From positions 1 through 64,000 of the IMG/VR virus record IMGVR_UViG_3300044681_000369: a DNA stretch of 64,000 nucleotides. One strand, 5' to 3'. The position numbers were made by a program, and so were the translations under genes. The stretch's first letter is position 1. Each line of letters opens with the position of its first letter. Below are positions 1 to 6,461 of the stretch, one piece after another. The notes below the pieces were generated by a model, which was not told where the DNA came from, made no database searches, and worked only from the letters and a program-made list of their open reading frames with translations. This DNA comes from a virus.

Positions 1-98
1 GCCTCTTCATCAACCCATTGCATCAGCCTACCACCAAACAATGTATTATTGGCATTTAGGTCTTCAGGCTTGACAAGTTTTCGTGTTAAAAAGCGCAT
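1..98 (-). CDS. Acyl-CoA thioesterase (hotdog fold), 3' end outside window
   Basis: The first 32 codons run off the left edge. The visible N-terminus contains NANNTLFGGRLMQWVDEEA, which matches the start of YciA-type acyl-CoA thioester hydrolases: N-x-x-G/N-T-LFGG-x-L at the start of the hotdog helix, followed by the D-E-x-A that carries the catalytic acid. The family hydrolyses acyl-CoA to free fatty acid and CoA in the cytoplasm. The ATG at 98 is the only start in frame. It lies downstream of tRNA-Lys and is probably read with it from the promoter at 221-249. An acyl-CoA thioesterase is uncommon in phages. The family call rests on a short stretch but the motif is distinctive. Confidence 0.7.
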   Translation of the reverse strand, partial: MRFLTRKLVKPEDLNANNTLFGGRLMQWVDEE

Positions 99-129
99 AA
101 AATTAAAATTGATACATTACCCAAAAGAT

Positions 130-205
130 TGGTGGACACTCTGGGGCTCGAACCCAGGACCTACAGGTTAAAAGCCCGTTGCTCTGCCTACTGAGCTAAG
201 TGTCC
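130..205 (-). tRNA. tRNA-Lys (UUU)
   Basis: A cloverleaf of 76 nt with encoded CCA. The acceptor stem is GGACACT/AGTGTCC, the anticodon loop CTTTTAA gives UUU, and the T loop is TTCGAGC. It lies 9 nt downstream of an early promoter start region. Confidence 0.95.
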
Positions 206-220
206 GAAATCATTATGAGC

Positions 221-249
221 ATAATACTACATCTGGTACTTGATGTCAA
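221..249 (-). promoter_or_regulatory. Early sigma70-type promoter for tRNA-Lys/thioesterase
   Basis: On the minus strand TTGACA (249-244), a 17-nt spacer and TATTAT (226-221). The start point would fall about 10 nt before the 5' end of tRNA-Lys. It overlaps the 3' end of the SGNH hydrolase gene. Confidence 0.75.
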
Positions 250-676
250 TAGGTTTTACCCTAAGCCCTGCCTTTGCCACTAGATCCTTGTAACCACGCC
301 AGCTCGGATGAATACCGTCTCCTGACAGATAGTTCGTGGAAATGACTGTATCTCCATACTTTAGGGCAACATATCTCACAGTCTCATTAACCTTCAACTT
401 ACAAAACTTCTTATTGCAGGGAGGCATAATCCAAATGACGTTTCCCATCTTGATCCGGGTGCGAATGCGCATCAACTCTTTTTCTGTGTTAACACCTGGA
501 TGATCATTGGTGCCTAGACTGATAACAATCGTCTTTGCTTCAAGCGGAGTGTTGCCCCACTTCTTGTTCCATTGCCATGTATTCCAGCCACCCACAGAAT
601 ATGAAACGCATTCTGTTGGCGCAAACATCTTAGTACCGACGGCAATACTATCGCCCATAATTAAACATTCTAACAT
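227..676 (-). CDS. Small SGNH/GDSL-type hydrolase
   Basis: A 149-aa single-domain protein. The GDS motif with Ser10 is block I (nucleophile), G-T-N-D at about 55-58 is block III (oxyanion hole Asn57), and D-G-I-H near 120-123 supplies the catalytic Asp120 and His123 of block V. This is the complete SGNH catalytic set in a compact protein. Members hydrolyse esters of lipids, or acetyl groups on sugars. Substrate cannot be read from sequence. With sugar-modifying genes further along the same accessory region, deacetylation or esterase action on a surface glycan is possible but inferred. No signal peptide is seen, so the product is probably cytoplasmic or virion-associated. Confidence 0.7.
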   Translation of the reverse strand: MLECLIMGDSIAVGTKMFAPTECVSYSVGGWNTWQWNKKWGNTPLEAKTIVISLGTNDHPGVNTEKELMRIRTRIKMGNVIWIMPPCNKKFCKLKVNETVRYVALKYGDTVISTNYLSGDGIHPSWRGYKDLVAKAGLRVKPIDIKYQM

Positions 677-691
677 CTTGCTTCCTTTCCT

Positions 692-1210
692 TTAGCAACA
701 CAGTTCCTCAAATGAGAATACCTCGTATGACCAAATCTGTTCTCCAATAGAGCCAGATTTCACATCTGGCTTACCGCCATCATTATTAAACTGAATTCGG
801 ATCTTGGTCTTCCAAGACTTTGAGCCATTGTTATAGAATTCAGGTGGGACTTTAAAGAAGTGAATAGTTTCGGTAATTGGATCTACCACAAGACATCGAA
901 GAATGCCAGTCTTATTTTTAGTGATAATATCGGCCGCCAAGTCCCTTTTAGCTATGGTACCCTGATTTGAAACCTTTGCCTTCTTCGCATCACTACCATC
1001 AGTGAAGTCCATACCGTCATGATCACATCGAATAAGATTGCCACATTTCGCAATCGCATTCTCTAAGATAGATTCAACAGCCAAATCTCCCTGTCGAACA
1101 GCCTTCAATAGTGTAGGTAAGTCTTTCTTGGTATATCCCGCATACGGGTAAATGGTATTAAGAATAATCTCATCTGATTTATATACGTCTGGATTAAATT
1201 TCGTTGCCAT
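692..1210 (-). CDS. Hypothetical protein, possible PD-(D/E)XK-like nuclease
   Basis: A 172-aa protein not recognised with certainty. I start it at the ATG at 1210 (MATKFNPDVY), because the extension further upstream uses TTG and abuts tRNA-Tyr. A central stretch reads DHDGMDFTDGSDAKKAKV. D-F-x-D-G-S-D-A-K resembles the acidic-x-K active site of restriction-type nucleases, and it is followed by a strand-rich region (GILRCLVVDP...IHFFKVP) as in such folds. That is pattern resemblance only. The C-terminus ends in Cys-Cys. It sits between the SGNH hydrolase and tRNA-Tyr and may be cotranscribed with the tRNA cluster. Confidence 0.5.
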   Translation of the reverse strand: MATKFNPDVYKSDEIILNTIYPYAGYTKKDLPTLLKAVRQGDLAVESILENAIAKCGNLIRCDHDGMDFTDGSDAKKAKVSNQGTIAKRDLAADIITKNKTGILRCLVVDPITETIHFFKVPPEFYNNGSKSWKTKIRIQFNNDGGKPDVKSGSIGEQIWSYEVFSFEELCC

Positions 1211-1227
1211 CACAAAGTCTTTCAAAT

Positions 1228-1313
1228 TGGTGCATGGGGCTAGATTCGAACTAGCGTAGCCGTAAAGCGGCAGATTTACAGTCTGCTGGTATTAACCACT
1301 CACCCACCCATGC
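1228..1313 (-). tRNA. tRNA-Tyr (GUA)
   Basis: 86 nt with the long variable arm expected for Tyr. The anticodon loop CTGTAAA gives GUA, the acceptor stem is GCATGGG, and CCA is encoded. Confidence 0.95.
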
Positions 1314-1328
1314 ATTACATCATAAAAC

Positions 1329-1403
1329 TGGTACACCATAGGGGAATCGAACCCCTGTTTCCGCCGTGAAAGGGCAGCGTCCTAACCGCTAGACGAACGG
1401 TGC
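1329..1403 (-). tRNA. tRNA-Glu (UUC)
   Basis: 75 nt with encoded CCA. The anticodon loop CTTTCAC gives UUC, and the T arm AGGGG-TTCGATT-CCCCT is perfect. The acceptor opens with a G-U pair. Confidence 0.92.
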
Positions 1404-1414
1404 ACCGACTTATT

Positions 1415-1508
1415 TGGTAGTCCCTACAGGATTCGAACCTGTGACGCTCTCTAATCTGGAGACGATGCCGCGTATAAGGCGGGTGTTTTACCACTAAACT
1501 AAGGGACC
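1415..1508 (-). tRNA. Atypical tRNA, probable Ile (UAU), with structured variable arm
   Basis: 94 nt with encoded CCA. The acceptor is GGTCCCT/AGGGACT, the D arm GTTT-AGTGGTA-AAAC is typical of class I tRNAs, and the T arm is ACAGG-TTCGAAT-CCTGT. The anticodon stem CCGC/GCGG closes the loop CTTATAC, giving UAU (AUA codons). Between the anticodon and T arms lie about 24 nt instead of 5, and these can fold as a 6-bp stem with one bulged G and the loop CAGATTA. A class II-like arm on an Ile-type tRNA is odd. The identity is therefore provisional. The gene lies 1 nt from tRNA-Val. Confidence 0.6.
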
Positions 1509-1509
1509 A

Positions 1510-1584
1510 TGGTGCGGGATGAGAGGGTCGAACTCCCGACATCCTCGGTGTAAACGAGGCGCTCTACCACTGAGCTAATCCCGC
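1510..1584 (-). tRNA. tRNA-Val (UAC)
   Basis: 75 nt with encoded CCA. The anticodon loop TTTACAC gives UAC and the acceptor is GCGGGAT/ATCCCGC. Its 5' ten bases overlap the last codons and stop of the methyltransferase gene at 1575. Confidence 0.95.
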
Positions 1585-2258
1585 GAAATAATCGTTATGT
1601 CTTGCTTCCAATCTTCTGCTATTATACACGTTTTTTCGTATTGGTCAAGCAGTTTTTGAAAATAATTTATGTTATAGTATACCCAAAAGGAACGAACATT
1701 TTCAGTAAGATACTCTTGGGATATCAAAGACTTGGTTTTACCGTTATCATCAAGCTGGTAAATGTAGCAATAGTCCATGTCTCGGTGTTCCGGAAAAAAT
1801 CTCAGAAATGCATTTGGTCCAACAAAGACATCGTTCTTTTTTCCGTATCCGCTCCAGGTAATGAGCATCTTTCCGTTTTCAGAAAGGTGACTATACAGCC
1901 AGTCTACTATTTCCAACATCTCTTCTTTGGATGTATGCGTAAAGACGCTATGCGCTACAATTAGATCATACTTTTTGTCCAAAACTGGAAGAGATTCCTT
2001 TCCACCTGGATTGTACTCCGGATTAAACCCATCATAGTGAATGAAGTTGGCATTCGGGAACATCTTTCTTCCCATGAGAATGGCATCTTCACAAATATCA
2101 ATACCCGTATAATTCTCTTGAGGAAAAGATCCTCGGGAACTCTCTAAGAATATTCCATGATTGCAGCCAAAGTCCAGAAGACTTCTCTGATCAATATCAG
2201 GTATTTCATTCTTTATAATGTGATAAACCGGAAGATTATAATGTAACAACATATGCAT
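1575..2258 (-). CDS. Class I SAM-dependent methyltransferase
   Basis: A 227-aa protein. The glycine-rich SAM-binding motif I (LLDFGCNHGIFLES) sits near residues 28-41. The following acidic strand (YTGIDICED, about 54-62) would bind the ribose. A D-L-I-V-A-H-S-V-F-T-H segment near 103-113 corresponds to motif IV/V of small-molecule and glycan methyltransferases. The fold is recognisable but the acceptor is not. Its location between tRNA genes and near sugar-modifying genes fits O-methylation of a sugar or small metabolite. The C-terminal end overlaps tRNA-Val by 10 nt, and the early promoter for the downstream tRNA cluster is embedded in its 3' end. Confidence 0.7.
   Translation of the reverse strand: MHMLLHYNLPVYHIIKNEIPDIDQRSLLDFGCNHGIFLESSRGSFPQENYTGIDICEDAILMGRKMFPNANFIHYDGFNPEYNPGGKESLPVLDKKYDLIVAHSVFTHTSKEEMLEIVDWLYSHLSENGKMLITWSGYGKKNDVFVGPNAFLRFFPEHRDMDYCYIYQLDDNGKTKSLISQEYLTENVRSFWVYYNINYFQKLLDQYEKTCIIAEDWKQDITIISRD
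1621..1648 (-). promoter_or_regulatory. Early promoter for the Val/Ile?/Glu/Tyr tRNA cluster
   Basis: Minus-strand TTGACC (1648-1643), a 16-nt spacer and TATAAT (1626-1621), located in the 3' end of the methyltransferase gene about 30 nt ahead of tRNA-Val. Confidence 0.65.
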
Positions 2259-2267
2259 TACTCAATT

Positions 2268-2352
2268 TGGTGCGAGTGGTGGGACTCGAACCCACATGGA
2301 CAATGTCCGACAGGTTTTAAGCCCGTTGCGTATACCATTCCGCCACACTCGC
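2268..2352 (-). tRNA. tRNA-Leu (UAA)
   Basis: 85 nt, class II with a long variable arm. The anticodon loop CTTAAAA gives UAA and CCA is encoded. Confidence 0.95.
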
Positions 2353-2358
2353 ATGATT

Positions 2359-2432
2359 TGGCAGGCCAGCAAGGAATCGAACCTCAATCTACGGTTTTGG
2401 AGACCGTTATAATACCATTATACCACTGACCC
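2359..2432 (-). tRNA. tRNA-Trp (CCA)
   Basis: 74 nt. The anticodon loop CTCCAAA gives CCA, the discriminator is G, and the 3' CCA is encoded. The acceptor has a terminal G-U pair. Confidence 0.93.
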
Positions 2433-2442
2433 AACAAAAATT

Positions 2443-2518
2443 TGGTGGAGCCACGGGGGATCGAACCCCGGACCTACGGCTTGCAAAGCCGTCGCTCTCC
2501 CATCTGAGCTATAGCCCC
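2443..2518 (-). tRNA. tRNA-Ala (UGC)
   Basis: 76 nt with encoded CCA. The anticodon loop TTTGCAA gives UGC. The acceptor GGGGCTA/TGGCTCC contains G-U pairs. Its 5' end directly abuts the stop codon of the oxygenase gene (2519). Confidence 0.95.
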
Positions 2519-3070
2519 TTAAAGATAATGTACGCTCGACATCATGATATACTTATCATTGTCTGTTGGATTCTTGCCTCCATGTGGAAACATCCAAAGA
2601 GGAGGAAAAACCAGAAGATCGCCAGCTTTTGGTGTAAACTGTAAATCTAGCGTAGGAAATTCAGTTACTCCGTTGTTGTCGTTTAGATATGCCATAAAAA
2701 CTAATGCTCTATGACATGTGTTTCTATCTACAACATCAACATGAGGATCAAATCTATAATCACTATTTTTATAATACTTCTTCACTCTGGTATGTTCAAA
2801 GCCTCCGGTAATAGGCAGAAAGTTCTGTAGACCAAGATCACTAACATACTGATGAAGTTTCGGATAAGATGCGTGAACAAATGCTGTGGCAAGTTCAGCA
2901 AATCCGGTTTGATTTAAATCCCACTGATCAAACTTGTAATTTTCAGTTTCGTGCTTTTGAATAGCGTCGGCATCTTTAGGTGCCGAGTTGAATGCTGTAA
3001 TTACATTCTCGCATATCTTTTTAGGCACAACATCTTCAAACAACCTAACATAATCTTTTAGTTCTTTCAT
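2519..3070 (-). CDS. 2-oxoglutarate/Fe(II)-dependent oxygenase (prolyl hydroxylase-like)
   Basis: A 183-aa protein with the double-stranded beta-helix signature of 2OG oxygenases. The H-x-D iron ligands are at His110/Asp112 (DPHVD), the distal His163 lies in FPHGG, and a basic residue about ten positions later (Lys173) would bind 2-oxoglutarate. A long N-terminal helical part precedes the core. T4-like marine phages carry several such enzymes, which hydroxylate proteins, sugars or nucleobases. The substrate here is unknown. Its ATG overlaps the stop of the upstream RNase H-like gene by one base (TAATG), so the two are translationally coupled. Confidence 0.8.
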   Translation of the reverse strand: MKELKDYVRLFEDVVPKKICENVITAFNSAPKDADAIQKHETENYKFDQWDLNQTGFAELATAFVHASYPKLHQYVSDLGLQNFLPITGGFEHTRVKKYYKNSDYRFDPHVDVVDRNTCHRALVFMAYLNDNNGVTEFPTLDLQFTPKAGDLLVFPPLWMFPHGGKNPTDNDKYIMMSSVHYL

Positions 3071-3525
3071 TACATGTAATCCCCGGGATTTCTAACGATG
3101 TGATCTGCCGCATTCGTTGCGGCAAAAGCAAATGGTTTAATTTTAGCTTCGACTCCAGTCATACCTCTAACGTATCCTAGGGCTTCTTTCACTGCGCTAT
3201 TACTTTTATACACCGGATTAGGATTGATGTCAAGATGTATTTCAAACTTTCTTTCACCTATGGCATCAATGACTTCTAGTGCCGCCTGAATTGCATATCC
3301 AGCCTCAGATATTAGTCGCTGTCTAAGATTTCCAAAGTCACGCTCTTCATACTTTTGTTGGAAAATTTTGCAACCATGTTTGCTGGCTTTATGCAGAATG
3401 ATAACAACAGAATATCTTGCAACCCATTCGCCCTTCTTGTTTTTGAGACGAATTGAGTCTGCGCCAATATAGACGGTAGAATCTAAGGATGAGTTACTGA
3501 TTGCACTTCTGGCTTCATCAAACAT
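3070..3525 (-). CDS. YkuK-like (DUF458) RNase H-fold protein
   Basis: 151 aa from the ATG at 3525; an upstream in-frame TTG is less likely. The N-terminal strand VYIGADSIRLKN with Asp, the middle IHLDINPNP with Asp, and the overall order recall the YkuK/DUF458 family of predicted RNase H-like nucleases, which have I-G-x-D-S and H-x-D-x-N motifs. The cellular role of that family is unsettled. The gene sits between the 2OG oxygenase and a restriction-like protein with 1-3 nt spacing and is probably one transcription unit with them. Assignment rests on motif memory only. Confidence 0.5.
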   Translation of the reverse strand: MFDEARSAISNSSLDSTVYIGADSIRLKNKKGEWVARYSVVIILHKASKHGCKIFQQKYEERDFGNLRQRLISEAGYAIQAALEVIDAIGERKFEIHLDINPNPVYKSNSAVKEALGYVRGMTGVEAKIKPFAFAATNAADHIVRNPGDYM

Positions 3526-3527
3526 AA

Positions 3528-4226
3528 TCAAAAATTTAATTGTTCATTGGGGTTAATATAGCTGTGTGAATATACAATATACTCTTTTAGTCCTACGGTG
3601 TCAAGTCTAATTTCCATTCTTCTTTTGGGAAGATACAAACATGTCTTTCCATATCTACTATCTATTAGAGGTAGATATGCGGCTCTATTATCGTAAACTA
3701 TCTCGGAATAAAATTGCTCTTCGGTAAGATCAGACGGAATGACCTTAAGTAGACAATAGTGTACATTGTCTCGGTTCTTTTCTCTGATTGCCGCAAATAG
3801 ATGTAGATTGTTTGTCTTTGAAATCTTTTCTTTCCAAACATCGACAAACATATCTTTTATGTTTTCATTATTTTTGTTGTGAAAATGTGTTGCCACAAAA
3901 TCACTCTCACGTTTATTGTTTTGTAGAAAGCTGGCTTCTGTTGTTAAGCCTTTGAGGAAGATATCTCCAACACTCAATCCCTTAACATCAATATCACAAG
4001 TTGGAGTTCGAACGTCAACAATACCATGTCCTGCGCCAACCCACATGCCACCGGGAATACTGTCTGAGACTGCATATTCCCAAGTCTCTTTCGCTAACTG
4101 AATTTTACGATTTTTGGAAAGAAACGGCTGATAGTAAGCCGACATTTCCGCAGAGAATTTCTCGTTGAAGTTGGAGCCCAGAATGCTTTCGTGGTATTCT
4201 TTGGGAACAGGCTCAAACTTCAACAT
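3528..4226 (-). CDS. Hypothetical protein with restriction-endonuclease-like motif
   Basis: A 232-aa protein not matched to a named family. A PD-(D/E)XK-type core can be read: GIVDVRTPTCDIDVKGLS at about 68-85 gives Asp followed by D-I-D-V-K on the next strand, and then T-T-E-A-S-F-L-Q. This is the arrangement seen in many type II restriction-like nucleases. The second half has alternating strands (HYCLLKVIPSD, KTCLYLPKRRMEIRLD). If the motif is real, the protein would cut DNA, for instance host DNA. No partner methyltransferase is adjacent, although a methyltransferase-fold protein lies 1.3 kb away. The start ATG at 4226 lies 24 nt from tRNA-Pro. Confidence 0.5.
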   Translation of the reverse strand: MLKFEPVPKEYHESILGSNFNEKFSAEMSAYYQPFLSKNRKIQLAKETWEYAVSDSIPGGMWVGAGHGIVDVRTPTCDIDVKGLSVGDIFLKGLTTEASFLQNNKRESDFVATHFHNKNNENIKDMFVDVWKEKISKTNNLHLFAAIREKNRDNVHYCLLKVIPSDLTEEQFYSEIVYDNRAAYLPLIDSRYGKTCLYLPKRRMEIRLDTVGLKEYIVYSHSYINPNEQLNF

Positions 4227-4250
4227 GTAATATCATCCTAAATCATAATA

Positions 4251-4327
4251 TGGTCGGGGAGAGAGGATTCGAACCTCCGACCCCCTGCTCCCAAAGCAGG
4301 TGCACTACCAGGCTGTGCTACTCCCCG
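4251..4327 (-). tRNA. tRNA-Pro (UGG)
   Basis: 77 nt with encoded CCA. The anticodon loop TTTGGGA gives UGG and the acceptor is CGGGGAG/CTCCCCG. Its 5' end abuts the stop codon of the upstream gene at 4328. Confidence 0.95.
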
Positions 4328-4684
4328 TTACTCGGTAGGTGGAACTGGAGGAACGGCAGGAGGAAACATCTGCATCCATCTAGTCATCATCCAAGGTGGA
4401 CAATCATTACCCTGTAGGGTATAAAAGTCGTTGACAGTAACTTCTGTCTGAGACATCAAATCAAAGTGTGTAACTTCTAGAATATTCGTGGCATTATCCG
4501 AGGCAATCCAAGCAACACATTGCGCTTCGGTTTCCCAAAGAATATATGTGGTTGTGGGATCTGCCGGACACCAGCCTAGAAAACCAGATTGACTGCGTAG
4601 AGTCTCAATCTTAACTTTCAAATCTTCTACGCTAAGGTTCAATTGCGCATCGGGATTAATTGTGTATTTGCAAACATGCGACAT
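4328..4684 (-). CDS. Hypothetical protein
   Basis: A 118-aa acidic protein of unknown function. It has no signal peptide or membrane segment. It contains several Trp residues ([25 protein letters not shown]) and a proline-rich tail (PPAVPPVPP). A TATAAATA late promoter lies about 40 nt upstream, so late expression and a virion role are plausible. Its stop codon touches the 5' end of tRNA-Pro. Confidence 0.6.
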   Translation of the reverse strand: MSHVCKYTINPDAQLNLSVEDLKVKIETLRSQSGFLGWCPADPTTTYILWETEAQCVAWIASDNATNILEVTHFDLMSQTEVTVNDFYTLQGNDCPPWMMTRWMQMFPPAVPPVPPTE

Positions 4685-4723
4685 TTTTATTCTCCATAGA
4701 GGTTTTGCTTAATCTCTTACCAC

Positions 4724-4731
4724 TATTTATA
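4724..4731 (-). promoter_or_regulatory. T4-type late promoter
   Basis: TATAAATA on the minus strand, about 40 nt before the ATG at 4684, matching the gp55-dependent late consensus. Confidence 0.6.
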
Positions 4732-4736
4732 TACTT

Positions 4737-4819
4737 TGGTGCCCCAGGAGGGACTCGAACCCCCACTCTCTCGAACTTGCTCCTAAGGCAAGCGTGTCTA
4801 CCAATTCCACCACTAGGGC
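4737..4819 (-). tRNA. tRNA-Leu (UAG)
   Basis: 83 nt class II tRNA. The anticodon loop CTTAGGA gives UAG, the acceptor is GCCCTAG/CTGGGGC, and CCA is encoded. Confidence 0.95.
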
Positions 4820-4823
4820 AATC

Positions 4824-5345
4824 TTAACTCTGTGTCAACTCTTTCCATTCTTTTGGACTAATAACACTGCAATTTTCTCTGAAATACCGATACTGTGTTA
4901 GTTCTGTCCGTATTTTAGGATCCATAGGAACCTGGTCTTCTGTGACGTTGCTACTGTTTGTGACTTGAGTTGCTTTTGCTACCTGCAAATATTCATTCAA
5001 GTTCTCAAACGGAATAATTTCAAAATCTAAATCCTTAGGTATATTAAATAGAAAGGCTTCCCTGTGCTTATGAATAAAAAGTTCTTTATCCATAAATTTT
5101 CTATCGGCAAATATATCTGCCCAACCTTTAGCTTCCCAGTCTACGTTTCGAAACACTTCAGCAGACATCCACCTGTCTAAAGGATTTCTTAAAACTAAAA
5201 CTCGTCTTGTCTTAGACTGAATCCAATCTATCCAATCATCACTTTTAGGTTTATGATCTGTAATACCAAAATGACTTTTCATAGACGTATGTCCACACCG
5301 TAAAGCACAGACAACATGAACTTTGCCATTATTGTGTATAAACAT
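4824..5345 (-). CDS. Sulfotransferase family protein
   Basis: 173 aa from the ATG at 5345. The N-terminal VVCALRCGHTSM segment corresponds to the 5'-phosphosulfate loop, and VLVLRNPLDRWMSA at about 69-82 corresponds to the 3'-phosphate-binding motif (R-N-P-x-D-R) of PAPS-dependent sulfotransferases. The family transfers sulfate from PAPS to carbohydrates or other hydroxyl groups. At about 170 aa it is short, like other phage and bacterial capsule sulfotransferases. The start overlaps the end of the UDP-galactopyranose mutase gene by 17 nt, suggesting that the two act on the same glycan. A second sulfotransferase lies at 11175-11978. Confidence 0.72.
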   Translation of the reverse strand: MFIHNNGKVHVVCALRCGHTSMKSHFGITDHKPKSDDWIDWIQSKTRRVLVLRNPLDRWMSAEVFRNVDWEAKGWADIFADRKFMDKELFIHKHREAFLFNIPKDLDFEIIPFENLNEYLQVAKATQVTNSSNVTEDQVPMDPKIRTELTQYRYFRENCSVISPKEWKELTQS

Positions 5346-6444
5346 GATCCTCAATTTCTTTGTTAGCTTTGCTCAAAGCACTACCTATAACCTGATGCAT
5401 ATCATAATACTGATACTCACCTAGTCTCCCACCAAAAATTATATTTGGATGCTGTTTGGCAAGTTCTGCATACTTTCTATACAACTCTTTGTTTCTATCA
5501 TTATTTATAGGGTAATAAGGATCTACTCCGCGTTTCCAATCTTGAGGATACTCTTTAGTTATTAAAGTTCCTTTTGTCTTGGCGCCTGTGAACCACTTAT
5601 GTTCCATAACTCTAGTATACGGATGATCGTCTGAGCAATAATTTACTATCGCTCGGTCTTGATACTCATCCACATCATGATCTTCGTGTTCAAATCTAAG
5701 GCTGCGGTATTCTAGTTCACCATAACAATAATTAAAGAATTGATCTATACCACCAGAAAACACAATTTTCTTTGCTTTTGGCTCAATAGAACTAACATTG
5801 TATTCTATTCCAAGTTGAATGTCAATACCTTCTAGCATCTTTTCGAAAAGTTTTGTATATCCAAATTTGGGTATACCCATAAACTTATGATCATCACCAA
5901 AATAGTTATCATTCCAATCGAACCGCAGAGGAAGTCTGCGAATTATAGATGCTGGTAAATCTTTAGGATCAGCATTCCACTGCTTTCTAGTATATTCCTT
6001 GATTAGCAGTTCATATATTTCTGTGCCTACCATCTGAATGGCTTGTTCTTCCAAATTTTTAGGCTTTCTGCCAAGATTTGGTCTTTGTGACTCAATCTTT
6101 GCTCTTGCCTCATCTGGGTCTGTTATTCCCCAAACCTCTTCAAAGGTGTGCATAGTAAATGGCATTGAATATAGAATGCCATCTGTTCCGTATGCCTTTA
6201 ACTTGTGTTCATACGGCAAAAAATCTGAAAATTTATTTACAAAATTCCAAATCTTTTCGCTGTTTGTGTGAAACATATGCGGTCCATAAACATGAACGTC
6301 TACACCATTTTTGTTTTCGGTGTATGCGTTTCCTCCTATATGGGTTCGCCTATCAATGACCAAGCAAGATTTTCCTGCGTCTGTCATCACTCTTGCGAAT
6401 GTGGCGCCGAAAAAGCCGGCGCCAACAATTAAATAGTCGTGCAT
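5329..6444 (-). CDS. glf: UDP-galactopyranose mutase
   Basis: A 371-aa flavoprotein. The N-terminal FAD-binding fingerprint is YLIVGAGFFGATFA at 4-17 with the acidic VIDRR about 20 residues on. Conserved Glf features follow: IGGNAYTE, YGPHMFHTN, and late RxGxYxYYDMHQVIGSA carrying the C-terminal FAD/substrate segment. The enzyme interconverts UDP-galactopyranose and UDP-galactofuranose in the cytoplasm, supplying Galf for surface polysaccharide. Length equals that of bacterial Glf. The gene is coupled to the sulfotransferase downstream and belongs to the accessory glycan cluster. No frameshift is visible and all key motifs are present. Confidence 0.93.
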   Translation of the reverse strand: MHDYLIVGAGFFGATFARVMTDAGKSCLVIDRRTHIGGNAYTENKNGVDVHVYGPHMFHTNSEKIWNFVNKFSDFLPYEHKLKAYGTDGILYSMPFTMHTFEEVWGITDPDEARAKIESQRPNLGRKPKNLEEQAIQMVGTEIYELLIKEYTRKQWNADPKDLPASIIRRLPLRFDWNDNYFGDDHKFMGIPKFGYTKLFEKMLEGIDIQLGIEYNVSSIEPKAKKIVFSGGIDQFFNYCYGELEYRSLRFEHEDHDVDEYQDRAIVNYCSDDHPYTRVMEHKWFTGAKTKGTLITKEYPQDWKRGVDPYYPINNDRNKELYRKYAELAKQHPNIIFGGRLGEYQYYDMHQVIGSALSKANKEIEDHVYTQ

Positions 6445-6461
6445 ATGATCTCACTATGTAA

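Noticed and set aside
1415-1508. Second stem-loop (loop CAGATTA) as the true anticodon arm of the atypical tRNA
   Set aside because: The loop lacks the invariant U33, so the first stem-loop with CTTATAC is the better anticodon arm.
3916-4101. Plus-strand open frames of 60-170 codons throughout the window
   Set aside because: They lie opposite well-supported minus-strand genes, lack ribosome-binding sites and protein-like composition. Only 6462-6641 stood out.
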